In this document: positions 25,996 through 54,500 of the stretch, in pieces
Layout of the letters: every line of letters starts with the position of its first letter
How positions within the stretch are numbered: position 1 is the stretch's first letter
NCBI RefSeq assembly: GCF_004125265.1
Contig: NZ_RDTE01000003.1
Coordinates: forward strand, 1,054,001 to 1,118,000
Origin: Streptomyces lydicus
Lineage (GTDB): Bacteria; Actinomycetota; Actinomycetes; Streptomycetales; Streptomycetaceae
Direction of reading: 5' to 3'
Length of the DNA stretch: 64,000 nucleotides
The notes under the pieces: generated by a model
The model's database searches: none
The model's input: only the letters and a program-made list of their open reading frames with translations
What the model was told of the DNA's origin: nothing
Made by a program: the position numbers and the translations under genes

Positions 25996-26032
25996 GCGAG
26001 TGGCCGACCCCCGTGGGGGGCCGGCCACTCGC
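25996..26032. terminator. Second hairpin, facing the secreted-protein gene
   Basis: Eleven-base arms (GCGAGTGGCCG at 25996-26006 and its complement at 26022-26032) with a G/C-rich centre. About 55 bases downstream of the minus-strand gene ending at 26089. Together with the previous hairpin it isolates the convergent pair. Confidence 0.7.
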
Positions 26033-26088
26033 CGCGTTCGGAGGGGTCCGTCAGACCGCTCCGGCCCGACTCAGCAGGTGAGTACGGC

Positions 26089-26472
26089 TCAGATGTTCAC
26101 CGGAACCGAACCGCTGACCGGGCCGAGCGGGGTCTGGACGGTGTACTTAATGGTGGCCGGACCGCCGGTGAACGGACCGCCGGTCCAGGTGCCGTTGACG
26201 CTGCCAATGGCGCCGCCCTTGAGGGTGATCTTGCCGGAGCCGTAGCCGTCGGAGCCGAAGGTGCCGGAGAAGACCGCACCGAAGGTGCCGAACGGGGTGG
26301 AGACCGAGCAGTTGCCGTTGACCGTGTTGCCCGAGGTCGACGCCTGGCAGGAGCTGGCGGCCGCGGCCTGCTTCGGGGCCTGCGCCGGGGCGGCGAGCGC
26401 GGGGCCGGCCAGCATGGCGGCGGCGGCGACGGCGCCGGCGCCGGCGATGGCGACGCGGGAAACGATCTTCAT
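26089..26472 (-). CDS. Small secreted protein, function unknown
   Basis: A 127-residue protein with a clear signal peptide (MKIVSRVAIAGAGAVAAAAM to ALAAP). The mature part of about 95 residues is rich in Gly, Thr and Ser and has two Cys (SSCQAS and GNCSVS) that could form one disulphide. Alternating beta-like stretches follow (FGAVFSGTFG, GKITLKGGAIG, ATIKYTVQTPLG). GGAGG lies about nine bases before the ATG. I recognise no family. It sits between ccr and the P450, inside the cluster, with its own upstream palindrome. It may be unrelated to the macrolide or take part in release or binding; nothing in the sequence decides this. Confidence 0.65.
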   Translation of the reverse strand: MKIVSRVAIAGAGAVAAAAMLAGPALAAPAQAPKQAAAASSCQASTSGNTVNGNCSVSTPFGTFGAVFSGTFGSDGYGSGKITLKGGAIGSVNGTWTGGPFTGGPATIKYTVQTPLGPVSGSVPVNI

Positions 26473-26580
26473 TACGAATCCTCCGTTATTTTGTGCAGTA
26501 AATTCGCTGCGACTTTCGCTTGCATGGGCAACTTTCGCCGAACGACGAAGCGTTGACCACCCCTGTTCAAGGAATCCGGA

Positions 26581-26599
26581 CCCCTATTAGAGTTAGGGG
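26581..26599. promoter_or_regulatory. CCCCTA-N7-TAGGGG palindrome
   Basis: Two six-base arms with a seven-base spacer, about 110 bases upstream of the secreted-protein start. The arms match boxes found in the thioesterase-ccr region, which suggests the same regulator. Confidence 0.45.
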
Positions 26600-26613
26600 G
26601 TGAGGAATAGATA

Positions 26614-26670
26614 AACCGGCCAGCACGAGGGAATTCATCAACAGCGAATTCCCGCCACGCCGGGCCGGTT
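26614..26670. terminator. Two-step hairpin after the P450, end of the PKS operon
   Basis: An outer pair (AACCGGCC at 26614-26621 with its complement at 26663-26670) and an inner pair (GGGAATTC at 26629-26636 with GAATTCCC at 26646-26653) make a long interrupted stem. It starts 16 bases past the P450 stop on the minus strand, the natural end of the long operon. Confidence 0.65.
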
Positions 26671-26685
26671 CATACGGGGAAATCC

Positions 26686-27882
26686 CTACTTGTACAGCCG
26701 GATGGGGAGCTCCTTCAGGGTGCGCAGGTTGAAGTGCGGCTGGTAGCGCGGGGTGTCGATGGCCAGTTCTATGCGGCTGTAGCGCTTCAACAACTCGGAG
26801 AAGAGCACGCCGACCTCCAGCAGGGCCAGGTGCTTTCCCATGCACTGGTGCGGGCCCGCGCTGAAGGCGAGGGACTTGACGCCGCGGCGGCCCAGGTCGA
26901 GCCGGTCGGGGTCGGGGTAGCGCTCCGAGTCCCGGCCGGTGGACTCAAAGGCGACGAACGCGGCGTCGCCGGCCGGGATGACCTTGTCGCCGAACCTCAT
27001 GTCCTCGGTGAGGATCCGAGCTACGTAACGGGCGGACGGGTAGAAGCGGGAGAGCTCCTCGACGGCCGTGGGCATGAGGGAGAGATCGTCACGCAGGGCC
27101 TGCAGCGCCTCCGGGCGCTGCAGGAGAGCCAGCAGTCCGTTGCCGATCAGGTTGGATGTGGTCTCGTACCCCGCGTTGTAGAGAAGTGCGGCGTTCGCGG
27201 CGACTTCCTCGTCCGCATAGTCCTCGTCGCTATGGAGCATCAGCGAGACGAGGGTGTCGGCCGGAGGCTCGTTGCGGGTCTTCTCGATCAGCTTGTAGAG
27301 GTAGGCGCGAGCCTTGGGCTCGGCCTTGTTCATCGCGATCAGGTCCCGCGGCGGGATCGAGCGGTTGATCATCTGGCCGACGGGTTCGGTCACGCTGCGG
27401 AAGAAGTCGCGGTCCTCGGGCGGGATGTCCATCAGTTCGCTGACGACGGTGACCGGCAGCGGTACGGCCAGGGCACTCATCGCGTCGATCTCCCCGCCGT
27501 CGGGGCCGATTCCATCGAGAAGTCCATTCACGATCTGCGGGATGCGGGTGCGGAGCTGGTCCAGCATCCGGGGTGTGAAGAGCTTGCCGACGCCGCGGCG
27601 AAGCCGACGGTGAGCGTCACCGTCCTTCATCAGCATCCAGTGGCAGGCGGACTTCATGACGGGGCTGGTGGGGCCGCCCCGAGTCGACGCCCAATGGGTG
27701 TTGGACGGAAAGTCGCTGGACGTGTCCGAACTGCGCAGCAGCGCGTCCGCATCGTCGTACTTGAAAAGCATCCAGTACCCGTAAGGGGTCCAGTGGACGG
27801 GATCTTCACGCCGAAATCGCCCGTAGTACTCCAGATAGTCGCCTTCCAACTGGGGGTGGGTGAAGTCAAAGTATTCCGTCAC
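26686..27882 (-). CDS. Cytochrome P450, macrolide tailoring
   Basis: A 398-residue bacterial class I P450. It shows the I-helix oxygen-binding motif LLYNAGYETTSNLI (about residue 236), the ESTGRDSERYPDPDRLDL block before the heme loop and the heme ligand motif FSAGPHQCMGKHLA (Cys near residue 345). The GTG start at 27882 overlaps the glycosyltransferase stop (GTGA) and gives the normal N-terminus; the frame is open further upstream. It is the last gene of the PKS operon. It probably hydroxylates or epoxidises the macrolactone or glycoside; the position cannot be read from sequence. Electron partners are not encoded here. Confidence 0.92.
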   Translation of the reverse strand: MTEYFDFTHPQLEGDYLEYYGRFRREDPVHWTPYGYWMLFKYDDADALLRSSDTSSDFPSNTHWASTRGGPTSPVMKSACHWMLMKDGDAHRRLRRGVGKLFTPRMLDQLRTRIPQIVNGLLDGIGPDGGEIDAMSALAVPLPVTVVSELMDIPPEDRDFFRSVTEPVGQMINRSIPPRDLIAMNKAEPKARAYLYKLIEKTRNEPPADTLVSLMLHSDEDYADEEVAANAALLYNAGYETTSNLIGNGLLALLQRPEALQALRDDLSLMPTAVEELSRFYPSARYVARILTEDMRFGDKVIPAGDAAFVAFESTGRDSERYPDPDRLDLGRRGVKSLAFSAGPHQCMGKHLALLEVGVLFSELLKRYSRIELAIDTPRYQPHFNLRTLKELPIRLYK

Positions 27883-29153
27883 GCTGTCCCTCCCGTACCG
27901 AATCCGCTCACTGCGAGTGCCATATGACGTTCGAGTGCGTCGGCAGCGGCTGTGTGGCCGCCGGCCTCTGCGATGTCCTGCTGCATTTTCGAAACACGTT
28001 TGCGTGTCATATGGTCGGCCCTCACCTCGTCCACTGCGGCACGCAGCCGGTCCGGTCCGAGCCTGCCGGAACGGATGACCCGGCCGAGGCCGAGTTCGGC
28101 CACCCGTTGCGCGTGCACCTCGTGTTCGGGCGTCGAGGGCACCAGAACCACGGGGGTCCCCGTGGACAGGGCGCCGGTGATGCTGCCGAGCCCGGCGTGC
28201 GAGACGAAGACCTCGGCATGGCGCAGCACGGCCAGTTGGGGCGCCCAGGTGTGCACCTCGACGTTGGGCGGCAGTGGGGCGAGGTCGGCAGGGTCGATGC
28301 CCTTGTGCACTGCCATGACGACGTGCCACGGGGTGTCGCGGAACGTCTCGACACACATCCGGAAGAAGTCCGGGTTGCGGTGGACGCTGGTGCCCAGCGA
28401 GATCAGGACGACGGGGCTGCCGTCGGCGGGCGGGGTCCACTGCTCGGCCGCCGACGCGCCTTCCAAGCAGGGACCGACGAAGTGGTAGCGGGCGGCGTCG
28501 AAGGTAGCGCCGGCCGGCTGGAAGGAGCGGGTGTAGAAGACGAGGTTGAGATCCTCCTCGCGGCCGATGAGCTCCTCCACGGAGGTGTCGCTCTGGCCGT
28601 ACTGAGCGAGGAGGTCGTTCAGTTCACGCAGGAATTCCTGGAGGGCGGGGTGCCCGGGGCGTGCCCGGCCCATTTTCTCGATCAACTTGTCCAGCAGCTT
28701 GAAGTGTTTGTTGGAGGCGAGCGCCGGGAAGGTCTCGGCGGCGGGCACGTCCCAGGCTCGGGAGAGGATCCGGGCCACGTGGTAGAGCGTCAGGTCGTAG
28801 ACGATCAGGTCGGGGCGGCGCTCCCCCAGGTACTCCTTCAGCGTGTGCAGGACGCGCTTGCCCTCCTGGAGGTACAGGGAGGGCATCCGGGCGGTGTCGT
28901 CGGCGGTGACCATCCTGGAGAGGTCGACCTCGTCGAGGACGGAGGGGTAGCCGAGGACGGTGGCACCGGTGGCGGCGATGCGGTCCACGATGTTGCCGCC
29001 GGTGACGTAGGTGACCTCGTGGCCGCGTCGCACCAGCTCGGCTACGACGTCGAGGGTAGGGATCACGTGGCCGAGGCCGGAGTTGTTGAGGAAGACGACG
29101 TGGCGGCGCGTCCCGTCGGGGTCGGCCATGCCGCTGTCTGTGGTGCCGGTCAT
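27879..29153 (-). CDS. Macrolide-type glycosyltransferase (GT1, MGT group)
   Basis: A 424-residue GT-B fold enzyme. The N-terminal acceptor domain begins VVFLNNSGLGHVIPTLDVVA, with the usual His in GLGHV as probable base. The C-terminal nucleotide-sugar domain has VLISLGTSVHRNPDF near residue 255, VEVHTWAPQLAVL and SHAGLGSITGALSTGTPVV, then PSTPEHEVHAQRV, the signature of antibiotic glycosyltransferases. It should move a dTDP- (or UDP-) hexose to a hydroxyl of the macrolide. It may also act in self-protection, as macrolide-inactivating relatives do. The ATG lies one base after the ABC permease stop, so it is tightly coupled. rmlA/rmlB nearby support a deoxysugar donor. Confidence 0.9.
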   Translation of the reverse strand: MTGTTDSGMADPDGTRRHVVFLNNSGLGHVIPTLDVVAELVRRGHEVTYVTGGNIVDRIAATGATVLGYPSVLDEVDLSRMVTADDTARMPSLYLQEGKRVLHTLKEYLGERRPDLIVYDLTLYHVARILSRAWDVPAAETFPALASNKHFKLLDKLIEKMGRARPGHPALQEFLRELNDLLAQYGQSDTSVEELIGREEDLNLVFYTRSFQPAGATFDAARYHFVGPCLEGASAAEQWTPPADGSPVVLISLGTSVHRNPDFFRMCVETFRDTPWHVVMAVHKGIDPADLAPLPPNVEVHTWAPQLAVLRHAEVFVSHAGLGSITGALSTGTPVVLVPSTPEHEVHAQRVAELGLGRVIRSGRLGPDRLRAAVDEVRADHMTRKRVSKMQQDIAEAGGHTAAADALERHMALAVSGFGTGGTA

Positions 29154-29154
29154 G

Positions 29155-29889
29155 TCAGTGGAACCGCCGGCCCTCGTCGGCCCGGTAGGAGCGGGCGGCC
29201 AGGACGGCGAAGACGGCCGTCCACACCAGGAGCATCACCATCGACACCGGGTTGATCCGGTAGTCGCCGACGGCGGCCCACACCAACTCGGCCGGGCCGC
29301 GGGCCGGGGTGAACGGGGCGATCGTGGCGATGAAGCCAGAGTCGGCGGCCGGGTCCGCGAAGTAGCCGCCAAGGTAGGCGAGCACCATGGGCAGGACGGT
29401 CGCCAGCACGTGCACGAGGTAGGGATTGACCGCGTACCCGATGGTCAGGGTCAGCAGGCCGAACGGCACGACGGCCAAGCCCAGCGCCAGCAGACCGAGC
29501 AACAGCCGACCGAGGGGCAGGGTGGCGTCGGTGCCGAGCGCCGCGATGCCGATCATCGGGAGGCTGCCGACGACGGCCAGCAGCAGGCTCAGGCCGATCA
29601 TGGCGGTCATCTTCGGCACCGGTCCACCGGGCAGCGTACGGACGAACCCGCCCCACGGCCGCATCCGCGCGTCCGCGATGCCGGTGCCGTACTGCGCCGA
29701 GCAGAGGATCAGGACGGTGAACAGGCACATCGAGGCGGTGCTCATGACGATGGTGCCGGGGGAATGCGCACTGGGCAGGACGTAGAGCAGCATGCCGACG
29801 GAGGGCAGGAAGAGCATGCCGACGTAGACCATCGGTATGCGCAGCGCCTGGACCAGCTCGAACTTGATGTTGACGATGATCGCTTGCAT
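29155..29889 (-). CDS. ABC-2 type permease of the drug exporter
   Basis: A 244-residue integral membrane protein with about six helices (for example VYVGMLFLPSVGMLLYVL, ASMCLFTVLILCSAQ, IGLSLLLAVVGSLPMIG, LLLGLLALGLAVVPFG, VHVLATVLPMVLAYLGG and SMVMLLVWTAVFAVL). This is the layout of DrrB-like ABC-2 permeases. The ATG at 29889 is preferred to an upstream GTG at 29937 because AGGGA precedes it and the extra residues are Pro-rich and unlike the family. It pairs with the ATPase encoded just upstream and should export the macrolide, giving self-resistance. Confidence 0.87.
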   Translation of the reverse strand: MQAIIVNIKFELVQALRIPMVYVGMLFLPSVGMLLYVLPSAHSPGTIVMSTASMCLFTVLILCSAQYGTGIADARMRPWGGFVRTLPGGPVPKMTAMIGLSLLLAVVGSLPMIGIAALGTDATLPLGRLLLGLLALGLAVVPFGLLTLTIGYAVNPYLVHVLATVLPMVLAYLGGYFADPAADSGFIATIAPFTPARGPAELVWAAVGDYRINPVSMVMLLVWTAVFAVLAARSYRADEGRRFH

Positions 29890-29942
29890 GAGGTCCCTAG
29901 GAAGCTGGGGCGGTCCGGGAGGGGGACACACGGACACGGGTG

Positions 29943-30866
29943 TCAGGCGGACATGGAAGCCGGGGCCTTGCCGGTGAGGGCCAGGAACGCGTCCTGGAGC
30001 GAGCCCGACCGGACCTCCAGGTCGGTGAAGGTGGCTCCGGACGCCACCAGTTCGCGTACGAGCTGGTCCGCGTCGGCGGTGACCATCCGAACCCGGTCGC
30101 CGTCCCGCTCGATGCCCAGCGCACCGGCGAGCGGCGGCAGTCCGGGGGCGAGCACACTGACCCGGCGCAGTCCGCTGATCCGGCGCAGTGCCTCGACACT
30201 GTCGTCGGCCACGCAGCGGCCGCCGTCCACGACGACGACGCGCTGCGCCAACTGTTCGACCTCTTCCAGATAGTGGCTGGTCAGCACGACGGTGCCGCCT
30301 CTGCCGTGGAACTCCTTGATCGCGTCCCAGAGCGTCTGCCGGCCCTCAACGTCCAGTCCGGTGGTCGGTTCGTCCAGGAAGACCAGGTCAGGGCGGCCGA
30401 CGAAGGCCAGAGCGACGGCTAGGCGCCGCTTCTGGCCGCCGGAGAGCCCGCCCGTCTGCTTGCGCACCAGCTCACCGAGACCGAACCAGTCCAGGATCTC
30501 CCCGCACTTGAGGGGGTCGGGGTAGTGGGCAGCGACGAAGTCGACGACCTCTCCGACCCGTGCCATGTCCGGCAGTCCGGTCTCCTGCGGGGTGACACCC
30601 ATGCGCACACGGGCCTTCATGTCCCGGGGGTCGCGGTCGAAGAGCTCGATGCGGCCCTCGGTGGGGCGGCGCAGCCCGACGAACATGTTGATCAGCGTGC
30701 TCTTGCCCGCCCCGTTGGGGCCCAGCAGGCCCAGGAGCTGGCCGGCCGGGATGTCCAGGTCCATCCGGTCGACGGCGGTCATGTCGCCGTAGCGGCGGGT
30801 GACGCCGACCGCGCGGGCCAGGAATTCACCGTCGCGGACTGCTTCGTCGTGGAGTTCGTCTGTCAT
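29943..30866 (-). CDS. ABC transporter ATPase, DrrA-like
   Basis: A 307-residue nucleotide-binding protein. It has Walker A GPNGAGKSTLI (about residue 52), the Q-loop in TPQETGL, the signature LSGGQKRRLAV (about 150) and Walker B DLVFLDEPTTGLD (about 172), followed by the His switch TSHYLEE. The C-terminal extension of about 80 residues is typical of DrrA-type antibiotic exporters. The ATG lies one base after the stop of the terminal PKS gene, so exporter and synthase are made together. Partner of the following permease. Confidence 0.92.
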   Translation of the reverse strand: MTDELHDEAVRDGEFLARAVGVTRRYGDMTAVDRMDLDIPAGQLLGLLGPNGAGKSTLINMFVGLRRPTEGRIELFDRDPRDMKARVRMGVTPQETGLPDMARVGEVVDFVAAHYPDPLKCGEILDWFGLGELVRKQTGGLSGGQKRRLAVALAFVGRPDLVFLDEPTTGLDVEGRQTLWDAIKEFHGRGGTVVLTSHYLEEVEQLAQRVVVVDGGRCVADDSVEALRRISGLRRVSVLAPGLPPLAGALGIERDGDRVRMVTADADQLVRELVASGATFTDLEVRSGSLQDAFLALTGKAPASMSA

Positions 30867-30867
30867 G

Positions 30868-48501
<17,634 letters not shown>

Positions 48502-48552
48502 CGGGGCCTCCCCGGGTCTGTGCGCCGGGGGCGACGGCGGTCGACGACGTGT

Positions 48553-51500
48553 TCACTGATCTGTCCCCAGGTTGTTGTCGATCAACGCGAACATCTGCTC
48601 GTCACTGGCCTCTCCGAGGTCCACCGTGTCGATGGTGTCGGCGTCGTGCGTGTTGTACTTGGCGAGGAGGGCCTGCAGTCGCAGCAGGACCCTCTCCCGC
48701 GTCTCTTCGTCGTCCGGTGCGGCGGCGAGGCCGGATTCCAGCGCCGCGAGGCTCTGGAGCACCGGGGGCTCGCCCGCCGGACCGTCGACCGCCAGCTGTG
48801 CGTACAGGTGGTTGGTCAGCTCGGTCGCCGTCGGACAGTCGAAGATCAGAGTGGTCGGGAGCCGCAGTCCGGTGGCGGAGGCCAGCCGGTTGCGTATCTC
48901 GATGGCGGTCAGGGAGCTGAAACCCAGCTCGCTGAAGCCCCGTTCGGGGTCGACGGCGTCGGCGCTCGCATGTCCGAGCACGCCCGCCACCTGGCCACGG
49001 ACGAGTTCCAGGAGCGTCCGGCGCCGTTCGGCCTCGGACAGCCCGGTCAGCTTCTGACGCAGGACGAACGCGTCCTCGCCGTCCGACGCCCGGCGCACCG
49101 GGACCGGCACCAGGCCGCGCAGCACGGCCGGCACGGGGTGGGTGGCCGCGCCGGCCCGCAGCGCGGGCAGGTCGAAGCGGGCCGCGACGAGGTGCGCGGG
49201 AGCGGCACCGCCCGCGCCGTGGGCGGCATCGAGCAGGGCCATGCCCTCCTCCGCCGACAGGGCGGTACCGCCGCCGGCCGCCTTGGCCAGGTCCGCGGCA
49301 TCCAGGTGCTTGGTCATGCCGCTGGCCGGCGCCCACAGGCCCCAGCCGATCGACACGGCGGGCAGTCCCTCGGCGCGCCGGTAGGCGGCGAGGGCGTCCA
49401 GGAAGGCGTTGGCCGCGGCGTAGTTGCCCTGTCCCGGGGAGCCCATGATGGCGGCCGCCGAGGAGAACAGGACGAACATGTCGAGGTCGTTGTCGCGGGT
49501 CAGCTCGTGCAGGTTGACGGCGGCGTCGGCCTTGGGCCGCAGCACCGTGTTGACCTGTGTGGCCGTCAGGGTGCCGATGACGCCGTCGTCGAGGACTCCC
49601 GCGGCATGCACGACGCCGGTGACCGGGTGCGCCGCGAGGACCGCGGCGAGCTCGTCGCGGTCGGCGGCGTCACAGGTGACGACCTCCGCACGGGCTCCCA
49701 GTTCGGCCAGTTCCGAGACGAGTTCGGCCGCTCCGTCCGCCTTCGCGCCGCTCCGGCTGAGCAGCAGCAGCTCGCGCACCCCGTGCTGGGCGGCCAGGTG
49801 GCGGGCGACGATCGCGCCCAGGACGCCGGTGCCGCCGGTGATCAGGACGCGTGCGGCGCCGCGGGAGGCCGGCCCGGCGGGTGCGGTCGTGGCGCGGGTG
49901 AGGCGCGGGACGAGCGCCTTCCCGGCGCGCAGCGCAAGTTGGGGTTCGTCGGCGTCCACGAGTTGCGGCAGCCGGAGCAGGGACGCCTTGGCGTCTTCGC
50001 CGTCAAGGTCGCCGTCAAGGTCCACGAGCACGATCCGGCCCGGGTTCTCGCTCTGCGCCGAGCGCACCAGGCCCCGTGCGGCGGCGGCTGCGACGTCGGT
50101 GAGGTCCTCGGTGGCGTCGGCGGCCACGGCGCCTCGGGTGGCGACCACCAGGGTGGCCTGCGCGAGGCGGGGGTCGCCGAGGAACTCCTGGAGGAGGGCG
50201 AGAGCGCCCGTGGTGGCGGTACGGGCAGCGGCGGCGAGGCCGCCGCTCGTCCCGGGCACCGACCACACGACGACGTCCGGCGCGGGGCGGCCGGCGTCGA
50301 CGGCTTCGGCGAGGGCGGCGAGGTCCGGGTGCCAGTCGAGCAGGGTGGCCTGGTCGGCCAGCCGTTCGGCGAGCCCCGCCTCGTCGTCCCCGACGACCGC
50401 CCAGGTCTGCGGGTCCACGGTGGCCGAGGGCATCTTGTGCTCGGTCCAGGCCAGTTGGAACAGGCAGTCCCGGGCAGTGTCCCCGACCGTGCGCAGCTCC
50501 GCGGCGGTCACGCTCCTGGTCGCCAGCGCCTCGGCGGCCAGTACGGGGCGGCCGGCGGTGTCGGCCACCCGGAGGGTGACCGTGTCGGCCCTGTCGGCGG
50601 TGAGCCGCACCCGCAGGCCGAGCGCCCCGGTGGCGTACAGGCTGACGCCGGTCCAGGAGAACGGCAGCCGGATGCGGCCGGTGTCGGGCAGCAGCCCGGC
50701 GGCGCCGATCGCGTGCAGGGTGGCGTCGAGCAGGGCGGGGTGGACGGCGAACCGTCCCGCGCTTCCCTGCAGTTGTTCGTCGAGGACGACCTCGGCGAAC
50801 ACCTCGTCGCCGCGCCGCCAGGCGGCGCGCAGCCCGCGGAAGGCGGGACCGTAGCCGTAGCCGGCGGCGGCCGCGCCGTCGTACCAGCCGTCCACGGGGA
50901 CGGGCTCGGCACCCGTCGGAGGCCACACCGCGAGGTCGAACGCCTCGCAGGGAACCTCGTCGCCGAGAGTGCCCGTCGCGTGCGTGGTCCACGGCGTGGC
51001 CGGCTCGGCGGTCTCCGGCCGCGCGTACACGTTGAACGCGCATGTGCCGTCGTCGCCCGGGGCGCTCACCGCGACCTGAAGGTGCAGTCCCTCCTGCGGC
51101 GGTACGACGAGGGGCGCCTGAAGCACCAGTTCCTCCAGGCGGGGGCGACCCGCAGCCTCCCCGGCCCGCAGCGCCACCTCCACCAGGGCGGTACCGGGCA
51201 GCAGGACGGTGCCGAGGACGGCGTGGTCGGCCAGCCACGGCTGCCCGGCCAAGGAGAGCCGGCCGGTGTACAGGACGCTGCCGTCCCCGGCCACGGACAC
51301 GGCGGCGGCCAGCAGCGGGTGGTCGGCGGCACCGAGGCCGGCGGCACCGACCGCGCCCACCTGCGGGGCACTCTCGGGCCAGTACCGGGCACGTTGGAAC
51401 GCGTACGTGGGCAGTTCGACGCGGCGTCCGCCGCGCCCCTGCAGGACCGTGTCCCAGCGGACGTCGACCCCGTGGACGTACGCCTCCGCCAGGGCCCGGA

Positions 51501-54500
51501 GCCAGCGCTCCGAGCCGCCCTCCCCGCGCCGCAGGCTGGAGAGGACGGCGGCGCGGGCGCCCGCATCCTCGACCGTCTCCGCGACGGCGCCCGCCATGAC
51601 CGGGTGCGGGCTCATCTCGATGAACAGGGACCGCCCCTCAGCCAGCAACTGGCGGACGGTCTCCTCGAACAGGACCTCCTCGCGCATGTTGTCGTACCAG
51701 TACGCGGCGTCCAGGGACACGGCCGCGGCGTCGTCCCCGCGGTGTCCGCGCACCGTCGAGTGGAAGGGGACCCGGGGCTCCAGCGGGGCGACCGGCGCGA
51801 GCAGTTCCAGCAGTCCCTCCTTCATGACCTCCGCCTGCGGCGAGTGCGACGCGAAGGCGGCCGGGATCTCGCGGGCCCGGATCCGGCGCTCCTTGCAGCG
51901 CTCCAGCAGGCCCTGAAGTGCTGCGGTGGCGCCGGAAACGATGGTGGTCAGGGGGCTGTTGACGCCACCCACGGCCAGTTCGTCGCCCCATGGCCCGATC
52001 AGCGCCGCCGATTCCGCGCGCGGCAGTGCGACGGCGACCATGCCGCCGCGGCCGGCGAGGATCTCGACGGCGAGGGCGCTGCGCAGCGCGACGACGCGAG
52101 CGCCGTCCTCGATGCTCAGCGCGCCCGACACCACGGCGGCGGCGATTTCGCCCTGTGAATTGCCCACCACCGCGGCGGGCACCACACCGGCCGAGCCCCA
52201 CAGTTCGGCGATCGACACCATGACGGCCCACAGCACGGGCTGGAGGACGTCGACCCGGTCGAGCCAGGCCCGGCCCTGCTCGCCGTCGGCGTGCAGCACC
52301 TCGGTCAGCGACCAGTCCACGAACGGGGCCAGCGCCTGCTCGCACTCCGTGATCCGCTTCCGGAACACCGCTGAGGAGTCGAGGAGTTCGGCTGCCATGC
52401 CGACCCACTGGGAGCCTTGGCCGGGGAAGACGAACACCACGCCGTCGCGACCCGCGTCGCCGGTGCGGCGCACGGCGCCGGGGGTATCGACGCCCGCGAC
52501 GAGGGCGGCCAGGCCGGTGGTCAGCTCGTCGGTGCCTCGGGCGAGGACCACGGAGCGGTGCTCCAGCGAGGCGCGCGTCTCGACGAGCGACCTGGCCACG
52601 TCGGCCGGTACGGGCTCGGTTTCCTTGACCGCGGTGAGCAGCCGGGCCGCCTGCTCGCGCAGAGCGTCCTCGCTCTTCGCGGAGAGCACGAAGGGCAGGG
52701 TGCCGGTCTGCTCGGGGGCGGTCTCGGGCTGCGGAGCGGGGAGCTGCTCGGGCTCCTCCAGGATGACGTGCGCGTTCGTACCGCTCACGCCGAACGAGGA
52801 GACACCTGCGCGGCGCGGCCTGCGGGTATCGGGCCACGGCCGGGCCTCGGTCAGCAGTTCCACCTCACCGGCGGACCAGTCGACCTCGCCGGTCGGCTCC
52901 GTCACGTGCAGCGTCCTGGGCAGTATCCCGTGGCGCATGGCCATGACCATCTTGATCACGCCGCCGGCGCCGGCCGCGGCCTGCATGTGGCCGACGTTCG
53001 ACTTGAGGGAGCCCAGGAACAGCGGCTGCCCCTCGGGGCGATCCTGGCCGTACGTGGCGAGAACCGCCTGCGCCTCGATCGGGTCGCCGAGGCGGGTGCC
53101 GGTGGCGTGTGCCTCGACGGCGTCCACGTCGGAGGCGCGCAGCCCGGCGTTGGCGAGGGCCTGGTGGATGACCCGCTCCTGCGAAGGGCCGTTGGGGGCG
53201 GTGAGTCCGTTGGACGCGCCGTCCTGGTTGACCGCGGAGCCACGGACGACCGCGAGGACGGGGTGGCCCTTGCGGCGGGCGTCGGAGAGCCGCTCCACGA
53301 GGAACACGCCGATGCCCTCAGCCCAGCTGGTGCCGTCCGCGGTGGCGGAGAACGACTTGGCGCGGCCGTCGGGGGCCAGGCCCTGCTGCTGGCTGAAGTC
53401 GACGAACACGGCGGGGGTGGACAGGACGGTGACGCCACCGGCGAGCGCCATGTCGCACTCGCCGTTGTGGATGGCCTGAGCGGCCAGGTGCAGGGCGACC
53501 AGGGAGGAGGAGCAGGCGGTGTCGACGGTCACCGACGGGCCTTCGAGCCCGAAGGTGTAGGAGACGCGGCCCGACAGGACGCTGCCGGAGGTACCGGTGG
53601 TGAGGAACGCCTCGGTGCCCTCGGGGAGGGTCGCCATGGTTCCGGCGTAGTCGTGGTACATCAGGCCGGCGAAGACACCGGTGCGGCTGCCGTGCAGCGA
53701 GTTCGGGTCGATCCCGGCCCGCTCGAACGCCTCCCAGCTGGCCTCCAGCATGAGCCGCTGCTGTGGGTCCATGGCGAGGGCCTCGCGCGGCGAGATGCCG
53801 AAGGGCGCCGGGTCGAAGGTGTCCGCGTCATGGACGAAGCCGCCCTCGCGGACGTACATCTTGCCGCTCTTGCCGGGCTCCGGGTCGTAGAGCGCGTCGA
53901 CCGGCCAGCCCCGGTTGCCGGGCAGCGGGCCGATCGCGTCGGTGCCCTCCGCGACGAGCCGCCACAGGTCTTCCGGGCTCTCCACGCCGCCGGGGAAGCG
54001 ACAGCTCATCGCGACGATCGCGAGGCGGTCGTCCTCTGTGTCCGGGGTGCGGGCGGCACGCTGGGCGGCGGCCCCCGCCGGTGCGCCGGTGACTCCCAGC
54101 AACCGCGGCCGCAGGTGGGCGGCGAGCGCGGCTGAACTGGGGTGGTCGAAGACCAGGGTGGACGGCAGGCGCAGGCCGGTCAGGGAGGTGAGGCGGTTGC
54201 GCAGTTCGACGGCGGTCAGCGAGTCGAAGCCGAGCTCCGCGAAGGGACGCCGGGGGGCGATCAGCGCGGCCGAGGAATGACCGAGGACGACCGCGGCGGC
54301 GCCGCGCACCAGCTCGGTCAGTTCCCGCAGCTGGTCTGCTTCGTCCAACTGGGCGAGGCGGCCGGAGAGTTCGGAGCGTCCGGCGGGCGGTGCGCCCGCG
54401 GCTGCCGCTCGGGCGGTGCGGCGGGCACGGGGGCGGGAGTCGTCCCGCAGCAGCGGGTGCGGGGCGTCGGCCGCCGGCCGGAACACGGCGTGGTCGAGAC

